Made by a program: the position numbers and the translations under genes
DNA from: Flectonema sp. DT1601
Taxonomy: Eukaryota > Euglenozoa > Diplonemea > Diplonemida > Diplonemidae
NCBI GenBank assembly: GCA_964019425.1
Contig: OZ025784.1
Coordinates: 1,426,001 to 1,490,000, forward strand
Length of the DNA stretch: 64,000 nt
Direction: 5' to 3'
Part shown: in pieces, positions 47,301 to 59,204 of the stretch
Layout of the letters: the number at the start of each line of letters is the position of its first letter
Numbering within the stretch: the first letter of the stretch is position 1
The notes under the pieces: model-generated
What the model saw: only the letters and a program-made list of their open reading frames with translations
What the model was told of the DNA's origin: nothing
Database searches by the model: none

Positions 47301-49042
47301 ATTCAGATCTGTTACACAAATATAATTCATTACAAGAAACACATGCTCAAGTTACAGCAGAGATGGAGGTTCTGAGAGGAGCATTCGAAGACGAGAATGT
47401 GATGGAGAAAGAATTCTCGAAACAGAAAGATAAAATTCCTGAGTTAGAATCGAAGATGGAAGTGATGGAAAATAATTACGAAGAGCAACTAACTTCTTAC
47501 AAGGAACTGTTGGATGGAACACAACACAAATATCAACAAGCCATCGAACAACAAGCTTCTGAAAGAACCGAATGGATTTCAGAAAGAGATAAACTCCGAA
47601 AAGACGCTTCTGAATTAAGACGACAACTCGATCAGTCTGAAGATGCAAACCAATCTCAACTTCTCGATTCTCGGATTAATCAACTTGAACAGTCTCATCA
47701 AGAAGAGTGTGGCTACCTCCGGGATCAACTTGAAAAGACAAAGACCTGTTGGAAACAAGAAAAGACAGAATTCGACGCATTTCTCCTTGAAATTGATCAA
47801 GAAAAGGAACAGCTAACTAGAAAAGCTGCCAACGCCGAACAACTACAAACACAACTCGAGTTCACAAGACAAGAGCTTCATCATTTACAACAACAACAGC
47901 GAGACACTTCTAACGGTAATTTATCAACTCCACCTTCTCCGATATCTCCACCAGAACCCGTATCTCAATCTGATACTTTCCAACGTACTGATGATGGAAT
48001 TAATTCAAGGTCAACCTCTCCTACTGCGGTATGTTTATATTACTGTTTTTCTTATTAATTTTTGTTCCTTATAAAAATAAAACTCAAACAACACACATTC
48101 ACAGGAGGAACTAATTGCCTGCCTAACAACTGAATACGGTTCTCCTGAGGGTGCTTTGCAAGCCATGAAGTATGTTATTGTGGGGTGGCGATTATCTCCT
48201 CTATTTCTTGGAGCAAGAACAAAACAAAACAAAATAAAAACAGAAAAGGAGGTGAAGTCGATGTAGCCGGTATTCGTTATGCCCTTCGTAGAATTGGAAT
48301 GGAAGAACACGCTCAGGTACTACTGGGTAGTGCTCGGACTGAAGGAGTTCGGACGTTACTCGACAGACAGTCGAGATCACCTCCCAGAGATTACGTTGAT
48401 AAAATGAGAGAATACGACAAAGCAGAACATATTGATAAACAACTTGCTAAGCAGTCGAGGAAAATTCAAAATAAAAATCGTGAAAGGAGTGGAAGTATAA
48501 CCACAATGACACCAAAACAATTATCGAAAAGATCACAATCTGTTGATACAAAGAGTAGAGGAAGTATGCACTCAAGTGTTCCACCAACACCACCACAATC
48601 AGCATCAAGAGTATCATCGAAAGCCTTTCCGTACTTCGGAATTGAAGTAACTGATGGTGTTCGAATGGGTAGCAACAGACAGGAATATTACGGAATAAAA
48701 GTAGTTCGGGTTAAGGGAGCTGCCCTCCAGGCAGGTATCCAAGCGGGTGATGTAATAAAAGAAATTGCTGGTTCTGAAGTCACGTCTCTCTCACAGTTCA
48801 AACATGTCATGAAAAAGTTACCGAGTCATGAGGCTCTCTATATTCTCTTAGATCGTTGCGGTACTGAAATAATAATGGCCATCAGACCAGAGGCAACTAA
48901 TGCTTTACCTGGAAGTCTATCAAAATACACTCAAGCAGTCACAGTACCTGCACCTGGTCACCGTGAAGTTGATGTCAGAAGTGTCAGCGCCAACAGCAGC
49001 GACGTATCTCTGGGTGGACGGCATCGTGGTCCGTTTAGGTAA
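41306..49042 (+). CDS. Giant coiled-coil protein with a central beta-rich region and a C-terminal PDZ domain
   Basis: Exons 41306-48028, 48105-48169 and 48244-49042 (introns of 76 and 74 nt) give 2,528 aa. I prefer the ATG at 41306 because an acceptor lies 11 nt before it and the upstream frame is unlike protein. Residues about 30-240 are coiled coil. About 245-830 form a beta-rich region with several Ig/filamin-like segments and regular Cys residues. About 830-2200 form an almost unbroken heptad coiled coil. A PDZ domain follows at about 2405-2480 (YYGIKVVRVKGAALQAGIQAG, with DVIKEIAGSEV). A mini-exon of 65 nt links coil to PDZ. It fits a structural protein of cytoskeleton, centriole or flagellum, but I recognise no named family. 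A further exon after AG-GTAATA at 49040 cannot be excluded. Confidence 0.8.
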
Positions 49043-49592
49043 TATTCTTTTTTTAAGTAATTTAAAAAAAAAAAAAAAAAAAAAAGGACTTCTTATTTTT
49101 CTGCTGTTATCCTCTCTCAATAATTAATAACTTTACTATCGTATAAAGCATTCAATTTGAGTTAAGATGGAATTTCGTGTTGTTTTATGTTTTCATACGT
49201 TTCCCTCTCTTTAGATTTACGACTTTACGGTTGATTACCCAAAAAAAACTTTTTCGTTGCTTAAACACAGTAAAACAAATAAAAAAAAGATTCTTTTTTT
49301 TTTTTTTTTTTTTTACACCGACGAAGTCGGAGAAGAGAACTATTCAGATTAAAAGATCTGTTTTTATGTATTATGGTCAACTCCAGTCATACTGTTTGCG
49401 ATCAACAAAATATAAAGGCTGTATCTGAATGGTTTCTTCTTTTTTTTTTTTTTTTTTTTTTTTCCCGAATACAAAGTGAAACTTTTTAAATAGAACCAGA
49501 GCAGGTCAAAAGGGGTTGTCATCTATCTTTTAAGCTGTAGCACGTGATTGTTAACTAGATGAAAATATTTATTTTATTTAGATACTTCTACT

Positions 49593-49623
<31 letters not shown>

Positions 49624-49841
49624 CACGACAACTGACTTACTCACAACCGTAACTTTTATATGTTTCTTTTTCTTAGTATTGTACTTTGATGAGGTGAGCG
49701 GAATAGTTGTTTTGGTTTACTTGTTTTTTTTTTTTGGTATAACAGGGTGACACTAATACATGGTTATACATGATTAAGTCGGCACCTTCTCGAAGATTAT
49801 TATTTCCTAAGAAACCTTTCAACAGTTTTATCATTTAAAAC
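49043..49841. other. Intergenic, containing dispersed repeat copy C
   Basis: Poly-A and poly-T runs (49061-49085, 49292-49314, 49440-49463, 49598-49622) and the repeat at 49315-49432. It ends with TTTCAACAG at 49825, 16 nt before the nucleoporin ATG. A frame after CTCTTTAG near 49215 could extend the preceding gene by splicing, but this is weak. Confidence 0.45.
49315..49432. repeat. Dispersed 120-135-bp repeat, copy C
   Basis: ACACCGACGAAGTCGGAGAA at the left after poly-T, and AAAGGCTGTATCTGAATGG then poly-T at the right. The middle is more diverged than copies A and B, but GCGATCAACAAAATAT is kept. Confidence 0.8.
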
Positions 49842-52800
49842 ATGAATTTCGGAGGTGCATTCAGCGGACAAGGCGCCTCCAGTTCTTCAGCGGGCGGTGG
49901 GTTTTCTGGATTTAGTGCCGGCAGTTCTGCTGCTGGCGGTGGTGGTTTCGGTGGTTTTAATGCTGCCAGCGGAGCTGGAGCTCCAGCTGGCGGTGGCTTT
50001 GGCAGCTTTGGTGCCTCCAGTTCTTCAGTAGGCGGTGGCTTCGCCGCACCAGGCGCATCTAGTTCAGGAGGCGGCTTTGCTAGTTTCGGCGCCTCCAGTA
50101 GCGCGCCCACAGGCGGTGGCTTTGCCGCACCAGGTGCAGGAACTTCCTCAGCTGGTGGCTTTGGTGCAGTTGGGGGATTTGGAGCTTCCAGCTCGTCGGC
50201 TGGCGGTGGATTTGGAGCTTCCAGTTCAGCGGCAGGCGGATTCGGGGCCTTCGGCGCGAGCAGTGCAGCAGCGGGTGGGGGTTTTGGTGCCAGCAGCTCG
50301 TCAGCTGGAGGAGGATTCGGCGCCGGTGGCGGATTTGGAGCCTCCAGTTCAGGAGGTGGATTTGCAGCATTTGGTGCAAGCAGCTCATCGGCAGGTACCG
50401 GTTTTGGCGCCTCCAGCTCTTCAGCAGGTGCTGGCTTTGGTGCTAGCAGCTCAGCTGGAGGAGGATTCGGTGCCGTTGGCGGCTTTGGTGCAAGCAGCTC
50501 ATCAGCTGGAGGAGGATTTGGTGGCGGCTTTGGTGCAAGCAGCTCGTCAGCTGGAGGAGGATTCGGTGCCGTCGGTGGCTTTGGTGCGAGTTCTTCGGCA
50601 GGTGGACTGGGTGGGTTCGGTGCTTCAAGCTCAGCAGCAGGCGGCTTTGGTGCCCCAGCCGGAGGCATTGGGGGATTCGGAAGCTCAGCCGGTGCGACAG
50701 GCACACCGGGTCTTGACAGCAACAACATAGGTTTGTCTACTTTAGTCTTTATTATAGTTATTTATCATTACGTAGTGACGAGTCTGATTTGATTGTAAAA
50801 CAAACAACTCAACCACAGCTCCTATTGAACTCCCAGCTTCATGGGCAACAAAGACTTTGAAAGAAATTATCGACGAAAGTGAACGTTGCTTAGAAGAGGA
50901 TAAATCTAATTTCCTCGCCTGTGCTGACAGCGTGATCAGACTTGATTTGGCATTGCATGATGTGGGTGACAATGTATGTGTTTTATATTTTTATTATTAA
51001 TTAAACAGTTCCCCACGATCTATAAATATATTATAGTAAGGAGATCGTTTTGATGATATTTAGAATCTCTCCTTTTATTTATGGAGATGGTTACCACCAG
51101 ACCCCCGGAAGACTACGATCAAATTGAAAACAATCACCCCGCTGGGACCAAGGAACACTCACTCTTAGTGTATCCTATTTAGGAACTGTGGGGAAGAGTC
51201 TACGAACGAGCGAATAGTTATTTTGTCAATACCGGAATTAACTCCACGGTTGCTCCCCTCTTGTTTATGGAGATGGTTACCACCAGACCCCCGGAAGACT
51301 ACGATCAGATTGAAAACAATCACCCCGCTGGGACCAAGGAACACTCACTCTTAGTGTATCCTATTTAGGAACTGTGGGGAAGAGTCTACGAACGAGCAAA
51401 TAGTTATTTTGTCAATACCGGAATTAACTCCACGGTTGCTCTCCTTTTGTTTATGGAGATGGTTACCACCAGACCCCCGGAAGACTACTATCAGATTGAG
51501 AACAATCACCCCGCTGGGACCAAGGAACACTCACTCTTAGTGTATCCTATTTAGGAACTGTGGGGAAGAGTCTACGAACGAGCGAATAGTTATTTTGTCA
51601 ATACCGGAATTAACTCCACGGTTGCTCCCCTCTTGTTTATGGAGATGGTTACCACCAGACCCCCGGAAGACTACTATCAGATTGAGAACAATCACCCCGC
51701 TGGGACCAAGGAACACTCACTCTTAGTGTATCCTATTTAGGAACTGTGGGGAAGAGTCTACGAACGAGCGAATAGTTATTTTGTCAATACCGGAATTAAC
51801 TCCACGGTTGCTCTCCTCTTGTTTATGGAGATGGTTACCACCAGACCCCCGGAAGACTACTATCAGATTGAGAACAATCACCCCGCTGGGACCAAGGAAC
51901 ACTCACTCTTAGTGTATCCTATTTAGGAACTGTGGGGAAGAGTCTACGAACGAGCAAATAGTTATTTTGTCAATACCGGAATTAACTCCACGGTTGCTCT
52001 CCTCTTGTTTATGGAGATGGTTACCACCAGACCCCCGGAAGACTACTATCAGATTGAGAACAATCACCCCGCTGGGACCAAGGAACACTCACTCTTAGTG
52101 TATCCTATTTAGGAACTGTGGGGAAGAGTCTACGAACGAGCGAATAGTTATTTTGTCAATACCGGAATTAACTCCACGGTTGCTCTCCTCTTGTTTATGG
52201 AGATGGTTACCACCAGACCCCCGGAAGACTACTATCAGATTGAGAACAATCACCCCGCTGGGACCAAGGAACACTCACTCTTAGTGTATCCTATTTAGGA
52301 ACTGTGGGGAAGAGTCTACGAACGAGCGAATAGTTATTTTGTCAATACCGGAATTAACTCCACGGTTGCTCCCCTCTTGTTTATGGAGATGGTTACCACC
52401 AGACCCCCGGAAGACTACGATCAGATTGAAAACAATCACCCCGCTGGGACCAAGGAACACTCACTCTTAGTGTATCCTATTTAGGAACTGTGGGGAAGAG
52501 TCTACGAACGAGCGAATAGTTATTTTGTCAATACCGGAATTAACTCCACGGTTGCTCTCCTCTTGTTTATGGAGATGGTTACCACCAGACCCCCGGAAGA
52601 CTACGATCAAATTGATAAAAGTTATTGAAAACTTGAAAACAACACTCACATACAAACTAATAACAACAAAACAGATGCTACGACTAAGATCCCAAGTGGA
52701 TGACTGTAAGAAGAATAAGACAAGTTTGGAGCACACAATATTCTCGTTGGAAAACGATCTGGATGTATGTACTGGTTACTTCTTATGTGGATTGATTTGT

Positions 52801-53289
52801 GTGATATGATAAAATAAAAACACTTCAGGCTCTTGAGAAGAAGATGTCTGGTGAGGTTCAACCGATGGTTGACCAACTGGCAAAAACATCAACCGATCAA
52901 TCAAACGACCGATACGCTGCTGTAGTCGGACAACGAACATTAGGAACTAGAATTGGACACGGATACGACAAGGAGAGACTTACTGCATATGAGAAGGCTC
53001 GTGCGGTAGAAGAAAGACTGCAGAACATTGAAAACAGACTTAGAGATAAGGTTGCTGAATTTAATCACTCTGTGGGAAGTGATCATTCTCCAATAAGGTT
53101 TGTATTCCCCTGTTGACAACACATAAATGATAACAATTAGTTTTAAAACACAACTCCAACAGATCTCTAACTCACGTCCTTGACTATCACGTTGAGTACA
53201 TGAATCAGCTAGAGACACAGATAGAACAAGTAAAGAGGCATACAGCAGAAGCCTCAGAAAGGATTCTTGGTGTTAGACAACACTTATAG
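49842..53289 (+). CDS. NUP62: Nup62/Nsp1-like FG nucleoporin
   Basis: Five exons (49842-50730, 50819-50973, 52675-52764, 52829-53097, 53163-53289) join in frame; 509 aa. Residues 1-296 are an FG-repeat domain of Gly, Ala, Ser and Phe, with over 40 GF or FG motifs in units like GGGFGASSSSA. The remaining ~210 residues are coiled coil (LPASWATKTLKEIIDESERC, LENDLDALEKKM, YEKARAVEERLQNIENRL, YMNQLETQIEQV), as in the Nup62/Nsp1 C-terminus that trimerises with Nup58 and Nup54 in the central channel. The FG domain forms the permeability barrier. Introns are 88, 1,701, 64 and 65 nt; the long one is a satellite array. Nup58 or Nup54 identity is less likely from the coil order but not excluded. Confidence 0.82.
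51078..52613. repeat. 186-bp tandem satellite, about 8.3 copies, inside a nucleoporin intron
   Basis: Units start TTTATGGAGATGGTTACCAC at 51078, 51264, 51450, 51636, 51822, 52008, 52194, 52380 and 52566. Spacing is exactly 186 bp throughout, with only scattered substitutions (ACGATCAAATTG against ACTATCAGATTG, CCCCTCTTG against CTCCTCTTG). The last copy breaks off after GATCAAATTGA. Every unit has in-frame stops (TATTTAGG), so the array is non-coding. Confidence 0.97.
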
Positions 53290-53818
53290 ATATTTATAGG
53301 CTTGGTGTGAATCAAAGAAATAGTCCAGCTCATGGACGCAATGAAGGTCTATAGAATATCTGTGTTTCCTTCTTACAGCAGCAGCAGCTTGATACACAGG
53401 GAAGGCTGTTTTATATTACATATTGCTTTGGTGTTTTTGTCATAATCGTCAACACACAATGAATTTTTATGTTACTTTAAAACTTTTTTGGTTGGCCTTT
53501 CCTGCACCTCAAAAAAGAATCAATTTATCCTCAATTCAGTTGGTGATAACCAACTCTCAAAGGAAGCTATTACTGTGACTGTTAGTTTATGTTGTGCCCT
53601 TCGTAGATCACATACTGCTCATTCTGATGGTGTCAGTGTCTTCGCTGTTCGTAATTTAAAAAAAAACCCTTAAGTCATCAGCTTCAGTACTTCATTTTCT
53701 CATTCAGTTTAACTAATGTTCATTATTTACATACTTTCGGTATATTCCTCGGGAATAGTATTGATCATGTTAGCGTATTGAGTCACATGTACGTTTTTCC
53801 AGTAGCAAATAACATAAG
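53290..53818. other. Intergenic, no gene seen
   Basis: About 530 bp of ordinary A/T-rich sequence with a possible poly(A) region and an acceptor (GTTTTTCCAG) at 53802, 16 nt before PP1 gene 1. A 61-codon frame at 53488 has no recognisable content. Confidence 0.5.
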
Positions 53819-54938
53819 ATGTCGGGGGGTCAAATTGATGTCGATGCCATCATCACAAAGTTGTTGGCGGTGAAGGGATCGAAGACCAACAAGCCGGTGC
53901 TGCTGAGTGAGGGAGAAGTGCGTGCGCTCGTTCTCCGTTCTCGTGAGATCTTCATGAGCCAAAGTCCTCTCTTAGAACTCGAAGCCCCACTCAAGGTTTG
54001 TGGTGACGTACACGGTCAGTACTACGACCTTCTCCGTCTATTCGACCACGGAGGATTCCCTCCTGAAGCGAATTACATATTCCTCGGAGACTACGTCGAC
54101 AGAGGAAAGAACTCTCTGGAGACTGCCTGCCTGTTGTTGGCGTACAAGATTAAGTTCCCTGAGAACTTCTTCTTATTGCGTGGAAACCACGAATGTGCGT
54201 CGATCAACCGAATTTACGGATTCTACGATGACTGTAAGAGAAGGTATAACATTAAGCTTTGGAAGGCTTTCACTGATACCTTCAACTGCTTCCCTGTCGC
54301 GGCAGTTATCGATGAGAAGATCTTCTGTATGCACGGTGGACTGTCTCCTGAATTGGATCAGATGGACCAAATTAGAAACATCAGACGTCCAGTTGACGTT
54401 CCTGACCAGGGATTGATCTGTGATTTGTTGTGGGGTGATCCAGAGGAAGGTATTATGGGGTATGTGAATTTTCCTTTCACTTGAGCAAGCGAACAAAAGC
54501 GAGCACCGAGAACGCCTTTTGTTTCCCCTCTCTATTTGGATTGAACCAAACCAAACCAAACCAAAACAAAATAAACAAACAGTTGGGGAGAGAATGACCG
54601 AGGTGTGTCGTTCACCTTCGGTGCGGATGTTGTGGAGAAGTTTCTCCGCCGTCACGACTTCGACCTGATCTGCAGAGCTCATCAGGTTGTAGAAGACGGT
54701 TACCAGTTCTTCGCTCAGAGACAACTCATTACCCTCTTCTCTGCTCCAAACTACTGTGGCGAGTTTGACAACTCTGCGGCCATCATGAGCATCGATCAGA
54801 CTTTGATGTGTTCATTCCAAATCTTGAAAGCTCAGGTGTGTTATCTTATCAACTGATTGGTAGAATTAAAAATATCTTTTCTTAACTCTCTTTTATATAA
54901 ATATAACACAGGTCAAGAAGCCACGTCTCTACACATAA
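53819..54938 (+). CDS. PP1: Protein phosphatase 1 catalytic subunit, copy 1
   Basis: Exons 53819-54459, 54583-54835 and 54912-54938 (introns 123 and 76 nt); 306 aa. All metal and catalytic signatures of PP1 are present: GDVHGQ with Asp63/His65, [10 protein letters not shown] with Asp91, and RGNHE with Asn123/His124. Also present are [36 protein letters not shown] and [12 protein letters not shown]. The PP1-specific [11 protein letters not shown] and [14 protein letters not shown] follow the PP1 rather than PP2A pattern. The C-terminal tail is short: after ILK comes [10 protein letters not shown], with the last exon of only 27 nt. PP1 is directed by RVxF-bearing partners in mitosis, glycogen metabolism and splicing. 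Its coding sequence and introns are nearly identical to copy 2. Confidence 0.97.
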
Positions 54939-57142
54939 AAGGAGAAGGTGATTTGTGGAGCGGGTGTTTTGGGGAGCTACGAAACAGAAAAAAAATAAAA
55001 CTAATGAATCACTTAGGGGAGAATAAAAATGAAAGAAAAGAAAGAAGGCAAATGAAATCTTAATGAGGAATATTCCATTGAAAAGCCGTCGCCCAATCAC
55101 CACCTCTCTGTAAGAAGGGACACAGTGACCCACTGTTTTTATTCTTTTTTTTTTTTTTTTTTTTAGAGAAGGGGGAAAAAAAAAAAAAAAAAAAATTTAA
55201 AAATTAAAAACACGCCTTATTTTTTTTGCTACTGCTTTGTTTATTGTTCGCAAGGTAACGCAAATTGCGAATCTCCTTTTTTTCGCAAAAAAAAAAAAAA
55301 AACTATATTCTCTTGCAGTTTTTTTTTTTTTTTTTCCTTTCTACCGACATCCTTGAAGAAGGTGTCATAAAAAAAAGTGCATTGCAGGCGCTTATCAATG
55401 TTGTTGGAGGAACCAGTTTGAAAAGAGAGAAAATAGAAAGGGTTTAGAAGGCCATCTCCGTACTCAGTGCAATTATTCTATATTTGTCATACCCCCTTAT
55501 CAAAACAGCAGCGTTTAAAAAAAAAAAAAGAAAAGGGGGGGGATAGTCTGCAGATATTTTTCTTTTCCCCCTTTCTCTTTTCAACCGATTAACCCCCCAC
55601 CGCACCTTGACCCCCTGCAAAAGAACAAAAAAAAGAAAAAAAAACGAAAAAACGAAAAAAAAGAAGGGAAAAAAAAAAAGAAGAGGATATTATCTTGCCT
55701 TAAAAAGCATCGTGTCTTCGAGGCACCTGCGACAAGATGTCTGGTGCCTTTGTCTGGCACTACCATATCGCCCAAAAACTGCTTAAGAGCAGCTCTGTGT
55801 AGAATCATAAAAAAAAGTGTCCCCTTCCCCCCCCCTCGCAGCTTTTTTTATTTTTTTTTTTGTTTACTCCCCTACCCGCCGCACCGTTCCCAGGAATACC
55901 TAATGCAGGTCTCCCCAGTCCCTCTTGTAAATTTTCACGGAAAACATAAAGCATGCGCGCGACTTCTCCTGACAAGTGCCATTTTTGCAAAAAGTGTTTA
56001 GTTGTGCACAACTGCTTTCTTTTTTTACCCTTCCCAGAAAAAGTAAACGATGGAGCGAACACTAAGGTTACTTTGACTGGGAAAATATTATGGGGAAAAA
56101 AACCCCTGGTGGAAAATCAGGCATTCTCTGCCTGTGTCCGATAAAAGAAAAAGAAAAAAAAGTAGTCATCGTTTATGGGACATTTTACATTTTTTTTTTT
56201 TTTTTTTTTTTTAAACGTGGCGCGAGAAGGAGAGGAAAAAAAAAAAAAGAAGAGAGCGCAACTTTTCATGGGAAAGCGTTACATTATTCTAAGTTAGCAT
56301 ACAAAATAAGTGAAGAGAAACGCGGCTCTGTCGCTTTGGAATCTTCACACCGCAAAGATTTATATCCACTCCGGCATTGTTAAGGTACGGACATTGGTCC
56401 AGTCCCTTTCTTATTCTCTTGCTTCGACAGAATAACAGTGCGCTACTAAAGTTCTTGGAAGGAAATTAATTTATTTTTGTACAAAAAGCGAGGAAACCAC
56501 GCAGAGGTATATGTATTTTTCATGTTTTTTTTCCCCACTCATATCCTTTTTTTTTTAAAATTTTTTTCTTTATTTGTTTTTTCTTCTTTTAAAAAAAAAA
56601 AAAAAAAAACGAACAACCCCCGCCACCTGCGAGAGAGAAAAGAAAACGCAAAAGAAGAAAGACCTCAGTAGCCAAATCTCAGTCAAGATGTTTTCCTTTT
56701 GCCCTAGCCTCGATCCACCCGTTATTTGCAGGGGCCCGATTCTTAAGAGTGAGGTAGCAGAAGCATAATGTTACATCGACGTGAAACACATATACGAATT
56801 TTGACAACCATCCCCTTCTTTTTCTTTTCTTAGCAGCGTTTAAAGAAAATATACAAATATAGATGTCAGTAGAAGAGGACTCCCCGATTTATTCATTCAT
56901 TTTGGTGATAAATTGATGAATTGAGACAAACGCGATTAGCTTCTTTTTTTTGCATCTAATTTGTATATTTGCAATGTAAAGTAGGAAAATTAATTTAATT
57001 TAACATAACAATCCTTATTTTCCTAACTATAAAAAAGATGTCGTGCCAGAATGGAAATAAGAGGGGGGGTTGGGAAGGGAATATGACGATACTGAAAAAA
57101 TTGATCGAAATACCCTTATTCGTCAACGGTTTGCTGAAGAAG

Positions 57143-57173
<31 letters not shown>

Positions 57174-57687
57174 CTAAGGGGGGGAAAAAATCCTTTGAGA
57201 GGAAACTTAGAAAGATGATGAAAAAAAAAAAAAAAAAAGAAAAAAAAATAGTTAAAAAGTTCTCTTCCAAACAACTTTTTTTCCTCCAAAAAAAAAGTGT
57301 CTGTAGTCGATGGTGTCCTGTTATTGCTCAGTATGTGATAAAACCCCTTTTGAGAACTGCTTGTCAAGGAATAAACATTTGCCACAGAAAATAATAATCT
57401 TTAATGTCTATCTCCTCGGTATCAACTTTTGTTTTTATTTTTTTTATTGGCCCTGATTAATACTCTCAATTTCCCCACTAATTTTTTTGAAATAATTTTT
57501 CACTGCTTTATCCCCAAGTCCAGTACTTTGTGTATTTATTGATTTGTAGTAAAAACAGTTACTCAATGGCTTCAAAACTGTTTTTCCTTTTCAACAGGAA
57601 AGAACTTCCCAGAGAGAGGATACGTTTTGGTGAACTGAGGTACAGATCTGTGTATTGCATTCGTTGTCCAGGTGTAAATAACATAAG
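54939..57687. other. Long intergenic region between the PP1 copies
   Basis: About 2.7 kb without a gene I can support. It is made of poly-A and poly-T runs (55143-55195, 56189-56212, 56593-56610, 57147-57172, 57222-57248) alternating with mixed sequence. Short open frames (for example 55265-55447, ending in an LQALINVVGGTS-like peptide; 55953-56144) have no recognisable motif. A small inverted repeat AGGCACC ... GGTGCCT lies near 55719-55747. It ends with TTCGTTGTCCAG at 57671, 16 nt before PP1 copy 2. Confidence 0.45.
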
Positions 57688-58812
57688 ATGTCGGGGGGTC
57701 AAATTGATGTCGATGCCATCATCACAAAGTTGTTGGCGGTGAAGGGATCGAAGACCAACAAGCCGGTGCTGCTGAGTGAGGGAGAAGTGCGTGCGCTCGT
57801 TCTCCGTTCTCGTGAGATCTTCATGAGCCAAAGTCCTCTCTTAGAACTCGAAGCCCCACTCAAGGTTTGTGGTGACGTACACGGTCAGTACTACGACCTT
57901 CTCCGTCTATTCGACCACGGAGGATTCCCTCCTGAAGCGAATTACATATTCCTCGGAGACTACGTCGACAGAGGAAAGAACTCTCTGGAGACTGCCTGCC
58001 TGTTGTTGGCGTACAAGATTAAGTTCCCTGAGAACTTCTTCTTATTGCGTGGAAACCACGAATGTGCGTCGATCAACCGAATTTACGGATTCTACGATGA
58101 CTGTAAGAGAAGGTATAACATTAAGCTTTGGAAGGCTTTCACTGATACCTTCAACTGCTTCCCTGTCGCGGCAGTTATCGATGAGAAGATCTTCTGTATG
58201 CACGGTGGACTGTCTCCTGAATTGGATCAGATGGACCAAATTAGAAACATCAGACGTCCAGTTGACGTTCCTGACCAGGGATTGATCTGTGATTTGTTGT
58301 GGGGTGATCCAGAGGAAGGTATTATGGGGTATGTGAATTTTCCTTTCACTTGAGCAAGCGAACAAAAGCGAGCACCGAGAACGCCTTTTGTTTCCCCTCT
58401 CTATTTAGATTGAACCAAACCAAACCAAACCAAACCAAAACAAAATAAACAAACAGTTGGGGAGAGAATGACCGAGGTGTGTCGTTCACCTTCGGTGCGG
58501 ATGTTGTGGAGAAGTTTCTCCGCCGTCACGACTTCGACCTGATCTGCAGAGCTCATCAGGTTGTAGAAGACGGTTACCAGTTCTTCGCTCAGAGACAACT
58601 CATTACCCTCTTCTCTGCTCCAAACTACTGTGGCGAGTTTGACAACTCTGCGGCCATCATGAGCATCGATCAGACTTTGATGTGTTCATTCCAAATCTTG
58701 AAAGCTCAGGTGTGTTATCTTATCAACTGATTGGTAGAATTAAAAATATCTTTTCTTAACTCTCTTTTATATAAATATAACACAGGTCAAGAAGCCACGT
58801 CTCTACACATAA
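57688..58812 (+). CDS. PP1: Protein phosphatase 1 catalytic subunit, copy 2
   Basis: Exons 57688-58328, 58457-58709 and 58786-58812; the predicted 306-aa protein is the same as copy 1 as far as I can compare. The only differences I see are in intron 1: one substitution (TTTAGATTG for TTTGGATTG) and one extra CCAAA unit. Homology starts about 12 nt before the ATG (AAATAACATAAG) and ends exactly at the TAA. Sequence on either side is unrelated to copy 1, so each copy has its own promoter or polycistronic context and its own 3'UTR. Both introns are retained, so it did not arise from mRNA. Confidence 0.97.
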
Positions 58813-59204
58813 GTCACTGAAATCTTTGTTCTGGGATTTCTGTTTGGATAGCCCTCTCCCCAGTTCCCTGCTTGTTCTCCCGATGCCATTTTTTTATTTT
58901 ATTATGTCGGTAAGCTCATCGCTCAGGTCTTCTTTTTTTTTCTCTTTTAATTTTTCTTTTTTTTTATTGTCATGTCAGGGTTTTTAATGAGGAAAATTTA
59001 ATGAACTTGCAGCTTGCAATAATTCTGATAGAGAGTGACAGTTGTTTGAAGTTGTTGTAAACTTTTTCTGTTCAAAAAAAAACGTTTTTTTTACTTCTTC
59101 GGGGTGTTGCTTCTCACCTTTTCCCCATTCCCAATTCTTCTTGTCCGTCCCTGTCTAGTAATCAAGCTGCATGTGAGTACAATGCATCTCTGGTCTGTCG
59201 TCGT
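58813..59204. other. Intergenic, no gene seen
   Basis: T-rich sequence without coding content, leading into the LSU rRNA fragment. Weak rRNA-like similarity may extend left from 59205, but I cannot support it. Confidence 0.45.

Noticed and set aside
49835-50728. 297-aa Pro/Ala-rich frame on the minus strand
   Set aside because: Antisense shadow of the FG-repeat exon of the nucleoporin; G-rich coding on + gives Pro-rich reading on -.
51078-52613. CRISPR-like or coding repeat array
   Set aside because: Units are contiguous 186-bp repeats without spacers and contain stops in the frames; the array sits inside a eukaryotic intron.
54939-57687. Several 60-120-codon frames between the PP1 genes
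   Set aside because: They are built from homopolymer runs (Lys/Phe-rich), have no acceptor-to-ATG arrangement and show no recognisable motif.
57688-58812. PP1 copy 2 as a retroposed copy
   Set aside because: Both introns are present at the same positions and there is no 3' poly-A junction.
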